This document shows, piece after piece, positions 32,507-44,230 of a stretch of 64,000 nucleotides of DNA. Where the stretch lies: the NCBI RefSeq assembly GCF_030272615.1, contig NC_081406.1:118455847-118519846 (forward strand), read 5' to 3'. This stretch comes from Cryptomeria japonica. Its lineage: Eukaryota > Streptophyta > Pinopsida > Cupressales > Cupressaceae. Within the stretch, counting starts at the first letter, position 1. Every line of letters begins with the position of its first letter. The notes under the pieces were generated by a model. That model saw only the letters and a program-made list of their open reading frames with translations. It searched no databases and was not told the DNA's origin. Position numbers and translations under genes: made by a program.

Positions 32507-33610
32507 ATGGAGAACTTAAGAAAACAATTAGAAGGAGCTCTTGTGGACTATGATGCAGAGAAGTTGAAGAATATCAAACTAGAAGATGATATAAGGACTT
32601 CAGAGGAATTCATTCAAAGACTTTAGGAGAATCCTAATATTGCTAGAAATAAAAGAAAAGAACTTCATGAGAAGATGCAGAGTGATGATGATGAAAATGA
32701 AACTCTTAATGATATTGTGAACAAATTGAGGCAAGAAAATAGTACTATAAGAAATGAAATGCAAGATATGACTATGAGATTTAGTAGAGACATTGAAGAC
32801 ATGAAGAAGAGTGAAGATGACTTGATCAGGAGACTCAATGATGCTGGAAATGAAAATCTAAGACTCAGTCACGAAAATGATACGTTGAAGACAGATCTGA
32901 TTCACATGCAACATGATAAAACTGAACTTATGAGACAAATGGGAATTCTAGAAAATCAGTTGGCTCCTGCAAATCAACATAAAGAGAAATTCAAGAAAAG
33001 TTCCTCTGAACTTGATGATATGCTAAAAAGTTAGAAACCTAATGGAGATACTAATGGACTTGGATTTGAAGTTGGAGAAAGTTTTGGTAATACAAACAAT
33101 CATGATCACAGTAAACCAGTAAGACAACCTAATGCTTACAAAATAAATGGGAAATGCTTTAACTATAACAAGTATGGTCATAGAGAAAATCAGGGTAGAT
33201 CCAGAAACAATCAGAACATTAATGCATCCACCGATCAATGTTCCAAATGCAACAAAATTGGTCACAATTCAGAAAATTGCAGAATGAATGTGAGATGTTA
33301 CATTTGTGGAAGATTTGGACACTTATCTAATCAATGTAGAACACAAACCGGCATTGGATATGGAAAGGCTTTTTAGAAGAATAATGTGACTTGTTATGCT
33401 TGTAACAAGATTGGACATATTGCAAAATTTTCTAGAAGCAAGACTTCACCGACAAATAATAAAGGACCCAGTTTCAAAGACAAAGGTAAAGGTAAAGTTG
33501 GTGGAATACCCAACATCAAAATAACTGACAACTTACCACTACCCTTGGTTACTACACCAGCACATATTGATGACATACCAGCTACTGAAAAATGTAGACA
33601 TAACACATGA
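32507..33610 (+). pseudogene. Element B ORF1: coiled coil plus four CCHC knuckles
   Basis: One frame from the ATG at 32507 with stops near 32624, 33032 and 33374. The first about 175 codons are Glu/Asp/Lys/Leu-rich coiled coil (open from 32675). Then come CFNYNKYGHRENQG (degenerate), CSKCNKIGHNSENC, CYICGRFGHLSNQC and CYACNKIGHIAKFS. The final unit is nearly identical to the final unit of A and C. It is probably a nucleic-acid-binding structural protein. A one-base shift near 33580 joins it to the next frame. Confidence 0.8.
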
Positions 33611-34802
33611 TGACACTAACCCTGAATCAAAAATTCTATTCACCATGAGTGTTGATACTCAGAAAGTGAACATTATTATGGACAAGGACAACAGAGAGGC
33701 ACAAGATGATATTGCTGATAGTGGAAACATTTCTAAGCAACTACCTGAAAATGTTGAAGTTGAAATAACAATAGAGCAAATAAAGCATTCAGTGAAACCT
33801 TTGGACAATGGAATAAATGCTGGTAGTACTAATGTTGGCACTGAGAAACCTACAGAGATAGAGACAGGAATACCGACAGTTGATAACACAGAGAAACCAA
33901 CAGAGGCACATATTTTGATAGTGAAACCAATAATCACTGAGAAACCCAAACCATTGCTAGTTGAAATCCAAACTTGGACTGATCCACTGGAGGTTGATAC
34001 AAGCAAAATGGTTACTAATACTAGAAGCACTGAAATAATAAAGGTAGTTGGTCAGACATCAGGTATTTCACTAAGTGAATTCAAGCCTACAAATATGACA
34101 AAGGTACTTCTGGACTCTACTAAAAAGATAACTAACTGTAATGCATTGGCCTACAAGGCAATTGATGAAATAATACCTATTCTTAAGATGATTGGACCAA
34201 AATGCAATATAGATCATGTAAAGGATTCTTTAGGTCAGTTAGACACATTGTCTAAATTTATTGCTAGAAATGTAATAACAGTTGATAAAATAAATGAGGA
34301 TACATTCAAAGAGAAAATGGAAAAATAAAAAGAAAAATTATTTGAGGACAAAATAAAGAAGTGCACTAAACACATTAATACACTTTTACCGGCACTGAAT
34401 ACAACAATTTTAGAGTATAAGGAACTATACAGGGATACATGCAAGCCACATCTGTTGACTCGGGACATTGAAGAAGAAATAAGTAGAGTACAGAAGGAAA
34501 TAGATGATATAGATGATAATATTATTGGCTCATCCGAACCTATATCTGTTATTGAGCAAGAAATAGTAGGATTTGAGAAAAAGTTGGAGAAATTAGAGAA
34601 AGAAAAAGAAAGGATCAAGGCAAATGCCAAAAAGCTTAAGTATAAACTTAGTCCTAAATTGGATAACTTTATCTCTCTGAGAAATGAGATCTCTAAGGCA
34701 TTAATTCATGGGGAAAGATCACCAGAAGAGCATATGAATCATCTCACCAGCATGATCCAACAAAATGTGGAAACCATGACTGATAGCAACAAATTCATAT
34801 AG
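33567..34802 (+). pseudogene. Element B second ORF: Thr/Glu/Pro-rich and coiled-coil protein
   Basis: The frame is open 33567-34328, has a TAA, and continues in the same frame to 34802. The first 160 codons are rich in Thr, Glu, Pro and Ile with repeated TEKPTE-like phrases. The rest is helical, with a strong Glu/Lys/Leu coiled coil around 34455-34650. It resembles the C-terminal half of ORF2 in A and C by position and composition; I cannot show residue-level homology by eye. No enzyme motif. Confidence 0.6.
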
Positions 34803-35082
34803 AGTTTAAACTTGGTTTTGGCTGATATATTTCAAGTTGTAACCAACCGGTTACAAACCTCAAGGTGAAATTTTGCACTCGTTTGACAATTTTTGACAAC
34901 CTTTGTCATTGACGTCAAAGGGGGAGTAGTGGTCAGAGAAAAATGGTAGATAAAATGGCTATTCAAAGGAGATCATCTGCTCAGGGGGAGCACATATTTT
35001 TGGTAAATTTTTGGACTTCACTTTTTGGAACAATTTTTGGATTTTTCTCATGAGTGTTGCCATCAATGCCAAAGGGGGAGAT
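34803..35082 (+). promoter_or_regulatory. Element B 3' untranslated region with two polypurine tracts
   Basis: Tracts: GACGTCAAAGGGGGAGTAG at 34911, CTCAGGGGGAGCAC at 34980, and CAATGCCAAAGGGGGAGATT just before the LTR at 35083. The last is the usual plus-strand primer. The upstream copies match those in copia-1. Confidence 0.75.
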
Positions 35083-35894
35083 TGTTGGTATTATACACTC
35101 TAATGAGAATTGATGGTGTTGTCATTGATGGAAACCTTGTGGAAACCTTTAAGAAACCTTGTAGCATTCATTTGGTAAACCACTGGTAGGCACCAGAACC
35201 AGCAGGCACTTCACTGACAGCGACAACAATGCATACCGACACCCCAACCAACAGGAACAAACTTTTGTTAATTGTATTTAATTGTAATTATCTTTTGTAA
35301 AGCCAACATGATACATTGTAATAGACTCATATATGTATGAGATCTTGTAAATAATTTTGATATAGAAGATAGATAGATGTTTTTGAGTGAATATTAAGGA
35401 AGATATATGTGAATGCATAAGGAAGATTTTGTATAAGGTTTATGGTTATAGTATGAGCTTAAATCGGTACTGAACCTGACATAGCAGATGTTGAACTGTA
35501 GTAGTACATTGTATTGGATTTTCTTAATCCATTTTGTAAGTCAGTGAGACTTTTATTTTGTAGTTTGAGCAGTGAGCTCTACGCAGTTGGCGTTCCTGCA
35601 TGTGCAGGAACCTAATTGTAAGTAATATTTATTCATTGGCCAGTGAGTGAATATTGTGGATCACAAATTGCACCGAGGTTTTTCCCACACTGGGTTTCCT
35701 CGTTAAACATATTGTTTTATGGTGTGTTTTCTCTATTGTCTTTATTGTTCCTATTTACTACATTAACTCTTATTTACCCATACACAGTTTTGGAATGCAA
35801 AATACTTAATAAGGTTAAATATTATTCTCACTGGTTAGATATTGATTCACCCCCCCCCCTCTCAATATCTTTGGTACTGTCATTAGTCCTAACA
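35083..35894 (+). repeat. Element B 3' LTR
   Basis: Partner of 31647-32435 with small differences. It ends CCTAACA and is followed by the TAAAG duplication. Confidence 0.92.
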
Positions 35895-35899
35895 TAAAG

Positions 35900-36490
35900 G
35901 TATATTAATTTTTCAAACAAAATACTTCAAGAAACTTTTGAAGAAATTTGGAATGGAAAGCTCCAAACTGGTAAGCACTCTTGTGACTACAACTAATAAA
36001 TTGACATCAAAGGATGATTCAGGTCCTATAAATCCAACAAGGTACAAATCTATTATTGGAGGGTTATTGTATTTGACATAAACTAGACCTGATATAATTA
36101 ATGCAGTATGTATTGTTTCAAGATTTCAAAGCAATCCTAAAGAAAATCATGAAACTGCAGTAAAAAGGATTTTTCGGTACCTGCAAGACACAACAAATCT
36201 TGGTTTATGGTATCCTAAGGATAATAAATTTGAGTTATGTGCATATACAGATGAAAATTAGGTAGGAGATGTGGATGATAGAAAGAGTACCACTAGTGGA
36301 GCATTATTTCTTGGTAGAAGAATAATTTCATGGATCAACAAGAAGCATACCTGCACATCACTATCTACAGCAAAAGTAGAATATGTTGCAACAACAACTA
36401 ATTGGACTCAGGTATTATGGATCAAGCAAACATTGAAGGATATCAAGGTAAAATACAAAGAACCAGTAATTATTTAATGTGTTAATTCAA
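35900..36490 (+). pseudogene. Copia-1 RT end and RNase H, 5' part
   Basis: This continues copia pol after element B: KYFKKLLKKFGM, then the RNase H with AYTDEN, DDRKSTTSGALFLG, SWINKKHTCTSLSTAKVEYVA. The canonical acidic Glu of STAEAEY is partly altered (STAKVEY). Cut at 36490 by gypsy-1, it resumes at 46047. Confidence 0.85.
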
Positions 36491-38293
36491 TGTTATTTTG
36501 CCCTGCAACTTTCCATTTTTGAATACTCATACTTGCGGGTTGTTGTATTGTGCCTTTATTTTTGTTGATCTTTTGTTCTTCTCCATACTTGAACCGTTGA
36601 ACTCTGTCTAAAGTAAATTTCAATACATTCACAGTTCAAAGCACTTTCAAATAGTCATTAGTGGTCTTTTCCCTCCCAAAAGAAAGCATTCTATTATCGT
36701 CTGTTTGAACTTTGAACCCATGAACCAAGTTGGTTCAAGATTCAAAATGTCTTTTGTAAGCCGCGACAATGTGTTACTGTATAACGAGCGGATGTCTGCA
36801 TGTTTGAAGTTAGTTTTCGTACTTGAACTTTGAACCAATTTTTAAAGCGGTTCAAAAGGTTTAAGTGGTTCAAAAGGTTCAAACGGTTCACTTGGTTTAA
36901 GCGGTCTACTTTATAAATCTTTGTTGTTGCTCGTTCCTGGTTATGTTGTATGCTGCATGTTCCCTATTGTACTTCGTTAATGAATTGAACCGTTGAACTC
37001 TTTGTGAAAAGGTTCAAGGTTCAAGAGTTCACTTCTCAAGCTCTTGATGATAATGAAAGTGGTGTGGACCTATTTGTATTGGTCATTGGGAGGACTGCTT
37101 CCATGTTACGCTGATGACCCGATGACAAAGCACAACCGGATAATGGAGTATCGGACGAAGGGAATTCTTGTTATCCCGACGCCCGACAAGAAAAACCAAA
37201 TTGAAGAAATGATTATCAGACATTGGGAGTGTTGTGTAGATGTTACGTTGAAACCCGATAGGAAGTGCAGAGTGGCAAAAGTTGCTATCAGCCATCGGAA
37301 AACAACATTTGATGTTACCCTGATGACCCGATAGAAAAAGAGCTAGTAGGGAAGCCAGTTATTGGGTATTAAAAAAGATTTGTTCCTCCTATCATCTGAT
37401 GGAAGCCACAACCTTTGCAAGCCGGTTATTGGGCATCGAAAGCTAGGTTCTAAGGCTACGCCGATGACTTGATATGAAAAGTGCAAAATTATTTTTCTTT
37501 TTAACTTGTTAGTTACAGAAGTAGTTTTAAATGTTGTTTTCTCTGATTTTGTGAGGCAAAAACTGATGGTTTTTCGTGTTTCCCATATGACAGTTGGCTA
37601 GGTTGTGGCTATAAGATGAGATTTTTGAGGCTTTAGAAAGGTCTGAAAAATTGTGATTTTTTGTTAGTAGTTAATATTCATTTTGTTTGGTTTTATGAAT
37701 TGTTGTAAGCTGGAATGGCTGGAAATCAATGAAAAGTTATGGTATTATCTTTAAATCTATGTGTCTGAAGATTAGTAATATTTACTGGGAAGTTTTCTAT
37801 GAGCATGATAGCTTTTATGATCAGTTATTTCTGTGTTTTCTTCAATTCATGTTGTCATTACTTGTTAGCAGATCCATTGTGGATTGATTTGTGCTAATCC
37901 CCTTGTCCTGTGAGGCATGAGAGAGAATCGATTAGGCATCACTACTGCTGTGTTTTTACTATGCTTTGGATTTATATAGTGAGCATGTTTGTGAATCAGA
38001 GTTTGTGAACTCTCACTAAATGTTTAGAAGGTTTTCTCTATTTTCAATTTGAAGGCATTCATTTGTGTTGATGGATGAATGTTAAAGCCTTTTAACGCTT
38101 TCTAGTAAAAAGTGTTAGCATATATAATAAATTCATTGCAAATCATATGAGGTGTTTCCCTATAATGCAAAGTTTGAATTTGAATTAATTCATCCAACTA
38201 TTGGTAATTTGGTTCTTTTCACAAAAGGGCAAATCAAAGTCATATTTTTCTTTTATGGAGATTTCAGAAAAGAGATAAATATGTTTACTAATA
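36491..38293 (+). repeat. Gypsy-1 5' LTR
   Basis: 1.8 kb, TGTTATTTTG to CTAATA (CA decayed to TA), matched by 44231-46041. It contains a cluster of GGTTCAA words at 36848-36895. The small frames inside (for example 37044-37334) are also present in altered form in the other LTR and show no known motif. Confidence 0.92.
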
Positions 38294-38320
38294 GATTTTT
38301 GGCGACTCTACTAGGGAGAT
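38294..38320 (+). promoter_or_regulatory. Gypsy-1 primer-binding region
   Basis: GATTTTTGGCGACTCTACTA after the LTR. TTTTTGGCGACTCT is the phrase I know from Ogre/Tat-type primer sites. The exact tRNA was not checked. Confidence 0.65.
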
Positions 38321-39560
38321 CAAGTCATAAGACCGGTTGCCTAGTTGCAAGACTAGAGTCAAAAAGATATACTAGGTCGCAAAGAAGAGAGGGGATAGTT
38401 GATTCTATTTTTCAAGAATTGCAGAACCTAAATTTTCAACCCACTTTTTCACCTCAAAGAAGAGCAAGAATTAGGCATCCTTCCATGCCCCCATCATCTA
38501 TTGTGTCCTCAGTTTCCCAAGCTCTGGCCTTACATGATATTACTTTACCATATATAATCAACCCAACTCCACTCAATACAATCTTTCCAATGCCAGTAAA
38601 TAATCCATGGGGAGCTGTAGTGGGACCTTTGAATCTTGCAGCAAATAACACTCTTCCTAAAGGGGTGAGGGATGTATTACCCAAGTTTAGTGGAGATTGT
38701 AAAATTTAATTTCATGAACATTTGAATGCCTTTCATGTGGCCTGTGGGATATTAGCTGTCCAACATGAGGATGTAGCTGTGAGATTGTTTGTTCAAACAC
38801 TAGTTGATGGTGTAGCTGATTGGTTCTACCACTTGCCTCATGGTGTAATAACAACATGGGATGATATTAAAACTTGATTTGAAAACAAATATAGGATTGC
38901 AGAGGATGATCATACCTTGTTAGTCCAGTTAAATCAAATGAAGAAACAAATACATGAACGAATGAGAGTAGTTGTGGCCAAATACAACAAATTAATTCAG
39001 AAGATTCCTGTTGCCAAAAGACCAAATGATGAGAACCAAAAGACCTTCTTTCTGAATGCAATTACCCTAGATATAGGTTGTCATCTTAGAAGAAGTCTCA
39101 TAGTGGTTTTGATAGTGGCAAAGAATGGAGCAATAAGTTTAGAGGATGACTTAATAATTGTTGGAAAATGGAGGAAGGATGTACAAACTTTAAACATGCA
39201 ACCATCCACATCCTCAGACCCTTTGATACAATGCCTTATGAATGATTTAATTGCTCTTAAAAGACAATTACCAAAGTCTAATCCAACATACCAACAACCC
39301 TATCAATATATTGGGAGAAGGTAGTTTAATCAACCCAGTTCAGGTAGATTACCCCAATTACCTACAACTCAACCAAGATTAGCCATTGAAGCCCCACCTG
39401 GACAAACAAGTATGTGTGTATTTCATTTGACAAATGACCATAATGGAGCTACTTGTCCTGAGATGGAAAGGTATTTGTAAATGGAAGCTACCAAAGATAC
39501 CTTAGGGGAGATGACAGTAGAAGAGAGAGCGCCTAGCGACTCTGGAACTTACTTCCTTCA
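38321..39560 (+). pseudogene. Gypsy-1 Gag
   Basis: One frame, with stops near 38706, 38875, 39321 and 39478. The Gag core runs from about 38590: LPKFSGDCKI, ADWFYHLPHG, TWDDIKT-stop-FENKYR. A CHHC-type finger (CVFHLTNDHNGATC) at about 39415-39457 replaces a CCHC knuckle, as in gypsy-2 and Tat-type elements. The protein would form the element particle. An acidic linker leads to the protease. Confidence 0.75.
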
Positions 39561-40566
39561 ATATGATTCAGATTTTGAACAAGGAGGTGATATATTGGTT
39601 GCTTTGGAGGACCCCTCTTATGCTATTTTGATGAGGAATTAGAAGGAAACTAAGACACTGTTTAGAATGGTTTCTTATATCGACTCAACCAATGGAAAAA
39701 AGAAGTTGACTCAAAAGACTCTTGAAGATCCTAAGTTTTCCTATGTTAAAATTCTTCCAAGAGGTTCTTCTCCTTCTACTTCCCTATTTTATTCATTTGA
39801 TATTATTGAATTCTGTAAAGCATCTACTATTCAAATATCTCCTGCAGAATATTTGAGATTAAATCCAAAGGAGCTAGATAAGTTGGTTAAATATGTTAGG
39901 GATGGGAGTTAGGAATACACCAATGACCAGAACATTGTTTTAGAAAGTTTTGTGAGTACTGAATTACCTTTTCATGATTATAGTTCACAAGAAGAATCTA
40001 GTTCTGCTCAAGGAATTTTAGGTGAACCTTCTGAGGCTTGTGAAGACAAACCCAATCCTTTCTATGTCTCACTACTTCTCAATGGTCATAAACTGAGCAA
40101 TTGTATTATTGATTCAAGTGCCTTTGATAATATTATTCCCTCATTTGTAACTAAATATTTAAGGTAACCTTTGACTAAAACTTTTGGGAGATGCTACTCA
40201 ATGAATGGTAAACAGGTTCCACTCATGGGTCAGGCTAAAGACGCTTAGGTTGTGTTGGCAGCGTATCTTGATAAAAGGTTGAAATTAACAATATTAGTAG
40301 CTGATATACCCGCCAGCTATGGTATGCTTCTAGGTAGAACATTTTGTAAAGATCTTGGAGGAGAAATTAAGATGGATTGGTTTTAGGCAGTTATTCCGGT
40401 TGGTAAAAAGAGAGTTAAGTTGGAGCTTGAGGTCAAGAACAAATTTATAGTCTTCCCTTTAGATAATCCAAAGGCTCAGATATTGTTTGAAGAGACCGGG
40501 TTTGGAAATTATCTCATTCTTTTAGTTGATGAGAAATAGGAGAAAGAGGAGTCAGATATTACTAAC
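39561..40566 (+). pseudogene. Gypsy-1 linker and aspartic protease
   Basis: Same frame as Gag. The linker has DPKFSYVKILPRGSSPS. The protease region starts at about 40045 (NPFYVSLLLNGHKLSNCIID) with IIDSSAFDNIIPS, where the usual Asp-Ser/Thr-Gly is Asp-Ser-Ser. It ends near 40360 (YGMLLGRTFCKDLGG, the second conserved block). TAG stops at about 40246 and 40384 fall at plausible Gln positions. Confidence 0.7.
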
Positions 40567-40980
40567 GATAGCATATGGATCATGGAGTTTGATGGAAGTT
40601 GTGCTAGCTTGGGTTCAAGTGCAGGTATGGTTCTGATTTCTTCACAAGGTGATATTATTCTTTTTTCTTTTAAATTGGATTTTAAGAATACCAATAATAC
40701 AATAGAATATGAAGCATTATTATTGGGTATTTCAGGGGCTAAAAATAAGGGTATTAAGTTGTTAAGAGCGAAGGGTGATCCTGAGTTAATAGTGAAGTAG
40801 GTTATAAATGTGTTTTTAGTTAAGAATGAAAGACTGAAACACTATAGGAATAGGGTGTGGGATGAAATAGAATTTTTTGATTCCTTTTCCATCAAAGTCA
40901 TACCTAGGGAACAAAATACTAGAGCTGATTCTCTAGCCATTTCTGCCTCACTTTTATTGCCTCATCCAGATTTTAAGGAA
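40567..40980 (+). pseudogene. Gypsy-1 archaeal-like RNase H domain, upstream of RT
   Basis: WIMEFDGSCASLGSSAGMVL, TNNTIEYEALLLGISGA, KGDPELIVK-stop-VINVFLVKNERL and IPREQNTRADSLA carry the acidic residues (Asp, Glu, Asp, Asp) of the second RNase H known in Tat-lineage gypsy elements. In the Tat elements I know, this domain follows the RT-RNase H unit; here it lies before RT. It is in frame with Gag-protease. The TAG at 40798 falls where CAG is expected. Confidence 0.8.
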
Positions 40981-42390
40981 GATGCATATAGGGTGGAGAT
41001 GATCTACCAACCAAGTGTTCCTGACAACGTTCATAACTGGAATGGTTTTGAGGTAGATGCACAGATAAGGGATTTTCTAGAGTGTGAGCGGTCTTTCATT
41101 CACTCTTATTTTGAAGGTTTTGAGGATGTGTGTAAAGAATTTAGTCCTGATCCTGGGATTGAAGTAGACAAAGATGTTATACAGCTTAAGGGAAATAAGA
41201 TCCCAAAAGGCCTGGTCACTCTTGAGAAGTTTTTCTCTTGGAATGATGTGTTTATTAGTAGTAAGAAGATCATGAATAATGAAGATGGAAAAGGAGAATG
41301 TGATAAAGTGAACATTGGGAGTCAGGAAGATCCGAAATGGATCACTATTAGTAAATATTGCACTCTAGAGGAAAAACATAAACTTATATAACTTCTTAGG
41401 GAATATATTGATGTAGTCACTTGGTGTTACGATGACTTAAAGGAATTTAGAAATGGGCATTTTCGACATTAGATTCCTTTGAAGCTGCTCTACTCCTTTT
41501 AGGCAGAAGTTGAGAAATTTCAATCTAATGGTTGCTGAGGTGATTTTCAAGGAGGTTGATAAAATACTAAAAGCTAGGATAATTTATCCTATACATCATT
41601 CCACATGGGTGGCGAACATAGTTCTAGTAAGGAAAAAAATTGGTGAGATCAAAATCTGTGTAGATTTTAGGAACTTAAATCAAGCAAGTTTAAAGGATAA
41701 TTATGCTCTGCCCAATATGGACCATATCTTGCAGACTGTTGCTAGTTTAGAAATGATGTCAATGCTGGATGGGTTTTCCAGCTACAATTAGACTGGATTT
41801 GATAAAGAGGAGCAATATAAGACTGCATTCATAACCCCATGGGGAATGTTTGCATACAATAGAATGCCTTTTGGTCTAATTAATGTAGGTGCAACTTTTC
41901 AAAGGGCAATGGATTCTTCTTTTAGAGATTTCAGAGACAGGATGATAGTGATTTATTTAGATGATCTGACAATATTTTCAAAAGAAAGGAAGAATCATCT
42001 TAGAGATTTCAGAGCAATCCTTCAACGTTGTAGAGATCATGGAATTTCTCTGAACCCGAAGAAGTCGATTTCCTATGTTACAAAGGGAAAACTATTGGGG
42101 CATATAGTTTCACAAGAAGGAATTAAGATTGATCCTGAATGGGTTAAGGAAATTCAGTAGCTTAGTTTGCTATCAAACCAGAATGGGGTAAGATCATTTT
42201 TTGGGTAGCTAAATTTCTTAAGAATATTTCTTCCTGACTTCATAGAAAATACAAAGCACATTGTTGGGTTGATGAGCTAAAAACATCCTTTCAAATGGAC
42301 TGAAGAGGCTAGGGAAACATTTGAAAAAGTTAAAGGTTTAGTTGCTAATGCTCCTACTCTTATCAATCCAAATTTTAAAAAAGATTTTAT
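40981..42390 (+). pseudogene. Gypsy-1 reverse transcriptase
   Basis: A linker (40981-41470) leads to WCYDDLKEFRNGHFRH-stop-IPLK. A frame change near 41490 is followed by LRNFNLMVAEVIFKEVDKIL, WVANIVLVRKK, CVDFRNLNQAS, MLDGFSSYN-stop-TGF (canonical Gln is TAG), FAYNRMPFGLINVGATFQRAM and the catalytic YLDD box at 41954-41965. The thumb region includes HGISLNPKKS and LLGHIVSQEG. The enzyme copies element RNA into DNA in the particle; this copy is broken by several stops. Confidence 0.88.
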
Positions 42391-42990
42391 TGTGTATTTC
42401 TATGCATCAAAGCACACTATTTCTGGGATCCTATTGCAAAAAGATGATGTAGGAGTTGAAGCGCCTATTTCATTTATGAGCATTCCTCTCAAGAAACACG
42501 AGCTTAATTATTCACTTTCTGAGAAGCAAGCTTTCATAGTTGTTAAGGCTATGAAGCAATTCAGATATTACATTTTGCACTCTCATTCTACAGTATTCAT
42601 TCCAAATACTGTGGTTAAGAGCATCTTAACCCAACAAGAAGTTGGACTCAATAGGAGGGCTTCATGGGTGACCAAAATTCAAGAGTATGATCTAGACATA
42701 CGTTCTACAAAATTGGTGAGACATCAGGGATTGTGCAAATTGATTGCAGAAAACAAGGTAGAAACAGAGGAAGAATTTCCATTAACCTTGTTTGTGGCTT
42801 TACAAGACATTTGGTTTTCTGATGTAGCATATTATTTGACTTATGATAGCTGTCCAAGGCATCTCTTTGCTAAAGAGCAAAGGAATCTTAAACTTAAGGC
42901 AGCAAAATATGTAATTTGGTAGGATATTCTGTATAAGAAAGGCTTAGATGGTACTTATTTGTGATGTGTAGATAAAGATCAAAAGAAAAA
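42391..42990 (+). pseudogene. Gypsy-1 RNase H and connection region
   Basis: VYFYASKHTISGILLQKDD, SFMSIPLKKHELNYSLSEKQ and MKQFRYYILHS mark a gypsy RNase H. The first acidic residue is altered to Tyr (VYFYAS for V.xDAS), so it may be inactive, which is a recurring state in elements that gained a second RNase H. A TAG at 42920 and a TGA at 42962 (expected CGA) precede the integrase. Confidence 0.75.
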
Positions 42991-44070
42991 GTTATTGCAC
43001 GCATATCATAATGAGGCCAGCAGTGGACATTTTTCCTCAACTATAACTACTTTAAAAATTCTTCGGACTTGTTTCTATTGGCCTGGCATGTTCAGGGATG
43101 CATATAGATGGGTTGCGGAATGTGAAAAATATAAGATGTTTACTGGGAGACCTCAATTAGGGGCTCTTCCTTTGAGGCCAGTTGTTGTAGAGGAACCTTT
43201 TAAGCAATGGGGTCTTGATTTTATTGGTCCAGTGAATCCTTCGTCAAGTGTAGGGCATTCATACATATTGATAGCAACCGACTATTTTACCAAATGGGTC
43301 AAGGCTATACCAACCAAGAGAACAACCACAGAGGTGGTTTGTGATTTTGTGAAGAACAACATATTGGTTTCTTTTGGTGTACCACAAAAAATAGTGACAG
43401 ATAAAGCTTCATATTTTACTTCTTAGGATTTAATGATGTTTTGTTATGATCATGGAATATCCCTAGTGCATTCATCTGATTACTATCCATAGGGAAATGG
43501 TTAGGCTGAGTCAAGTAACAAACAATTGGTCAATATAATGAAAAAAATGGTTGATGAGAATACAAAAACCTGGCATAAACATCTCTATGAAGCTCTGTGG
43601 GCTGATCGGATAACTCCAAAGAGAGAAATTGGTATGGCACCATTTGAATTAGTATATGGGATTGGAGCTCAAGTGGAGCTACCATTGGAATTGGCTGCTT
43701 CCAGACTTCAAACTATGATTGAAGATCAGTTCTTCAAGGATTCTATCGAGAAGCAGATTATGTATCTCACCAAGTTAGAGGAGCGAAGAGAAAACTTGGT
43801 TGATAGAATAACTCTGCATCAAGCTCGTGTCAAATAGATATTTGACAAAAAGACAAGGCCTTGAGAAGTTCATGGAGGGCGATGAGGTCCTTTTATGGGA
43901 TAAGCATAGGAGGTTGAAAGGTGCACATGGCAAATTTGAATCACTCCGGAAGAGACTGTTTGTGATTCATGAGGTAAAAGGTCCAAACTCTTTCAAAATT
44001 GCATATCAGGATGGTACTGCTCTTCCTCTGACCTATAATGGTTAGGATTTGAAATTATATCAATTGTAAA
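42991..44070 (+). pseudogene. Gypsy-1 integrase
   Basis: The zinc region HAYHNEASSGHFS...CEKYKMF has lost its last Cys (now Tyr). The core has WGLDFIGPVNPSS (first Asp), KIVTDKASYFTS (second Asp) and stop-GNG-stop-AESSNKQL (third acid, Glu), where both flanking TAG stops sit at conserved Gln codons. The C-terminal part shifts frame near 43860 and reads KFMEGDEVLLWDKHRR to a stop near 44070, a gypsy integrase tail. No chromodomain is evident. Confidence 0.85.
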
Positions 44071-44230
44071 TAGGACTCCCCTGTCGGTCTTGTATATAAG
44101 TTTTTGTTGTGCAATTGGATGTTTCTTTTCTATTTTTTCTTCTGTTTGGGTTTTTGAATAAAGTGCAAAACCAGAGATTTTGTTGTTCATTTCTAGTTCC
44201 TTCTCAGTCCTAGTCCCCAGTCAGAGCTGA

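Larger units (their letters stand above)
31647..35894 (+). mobile_element. Element B: pol-less copia-like LTR element
   Basis: A 4.25-kb element with LTRs at 31647-32435 and 35083-35894 and a perfect TAAAG duplication at 31642-31646 and 35895-35899. It is inserted in the copia-1 reverse transcriptase; removing it restores the copia reading SQTDKGILI. It carries ORF1 with four CCHC knuckles and a second charged coiled-coil frame but no protease, RT or integrase. It is smaller than A and C and seems to lack the N-terminal part of ORF2. Confidence 0.92.
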
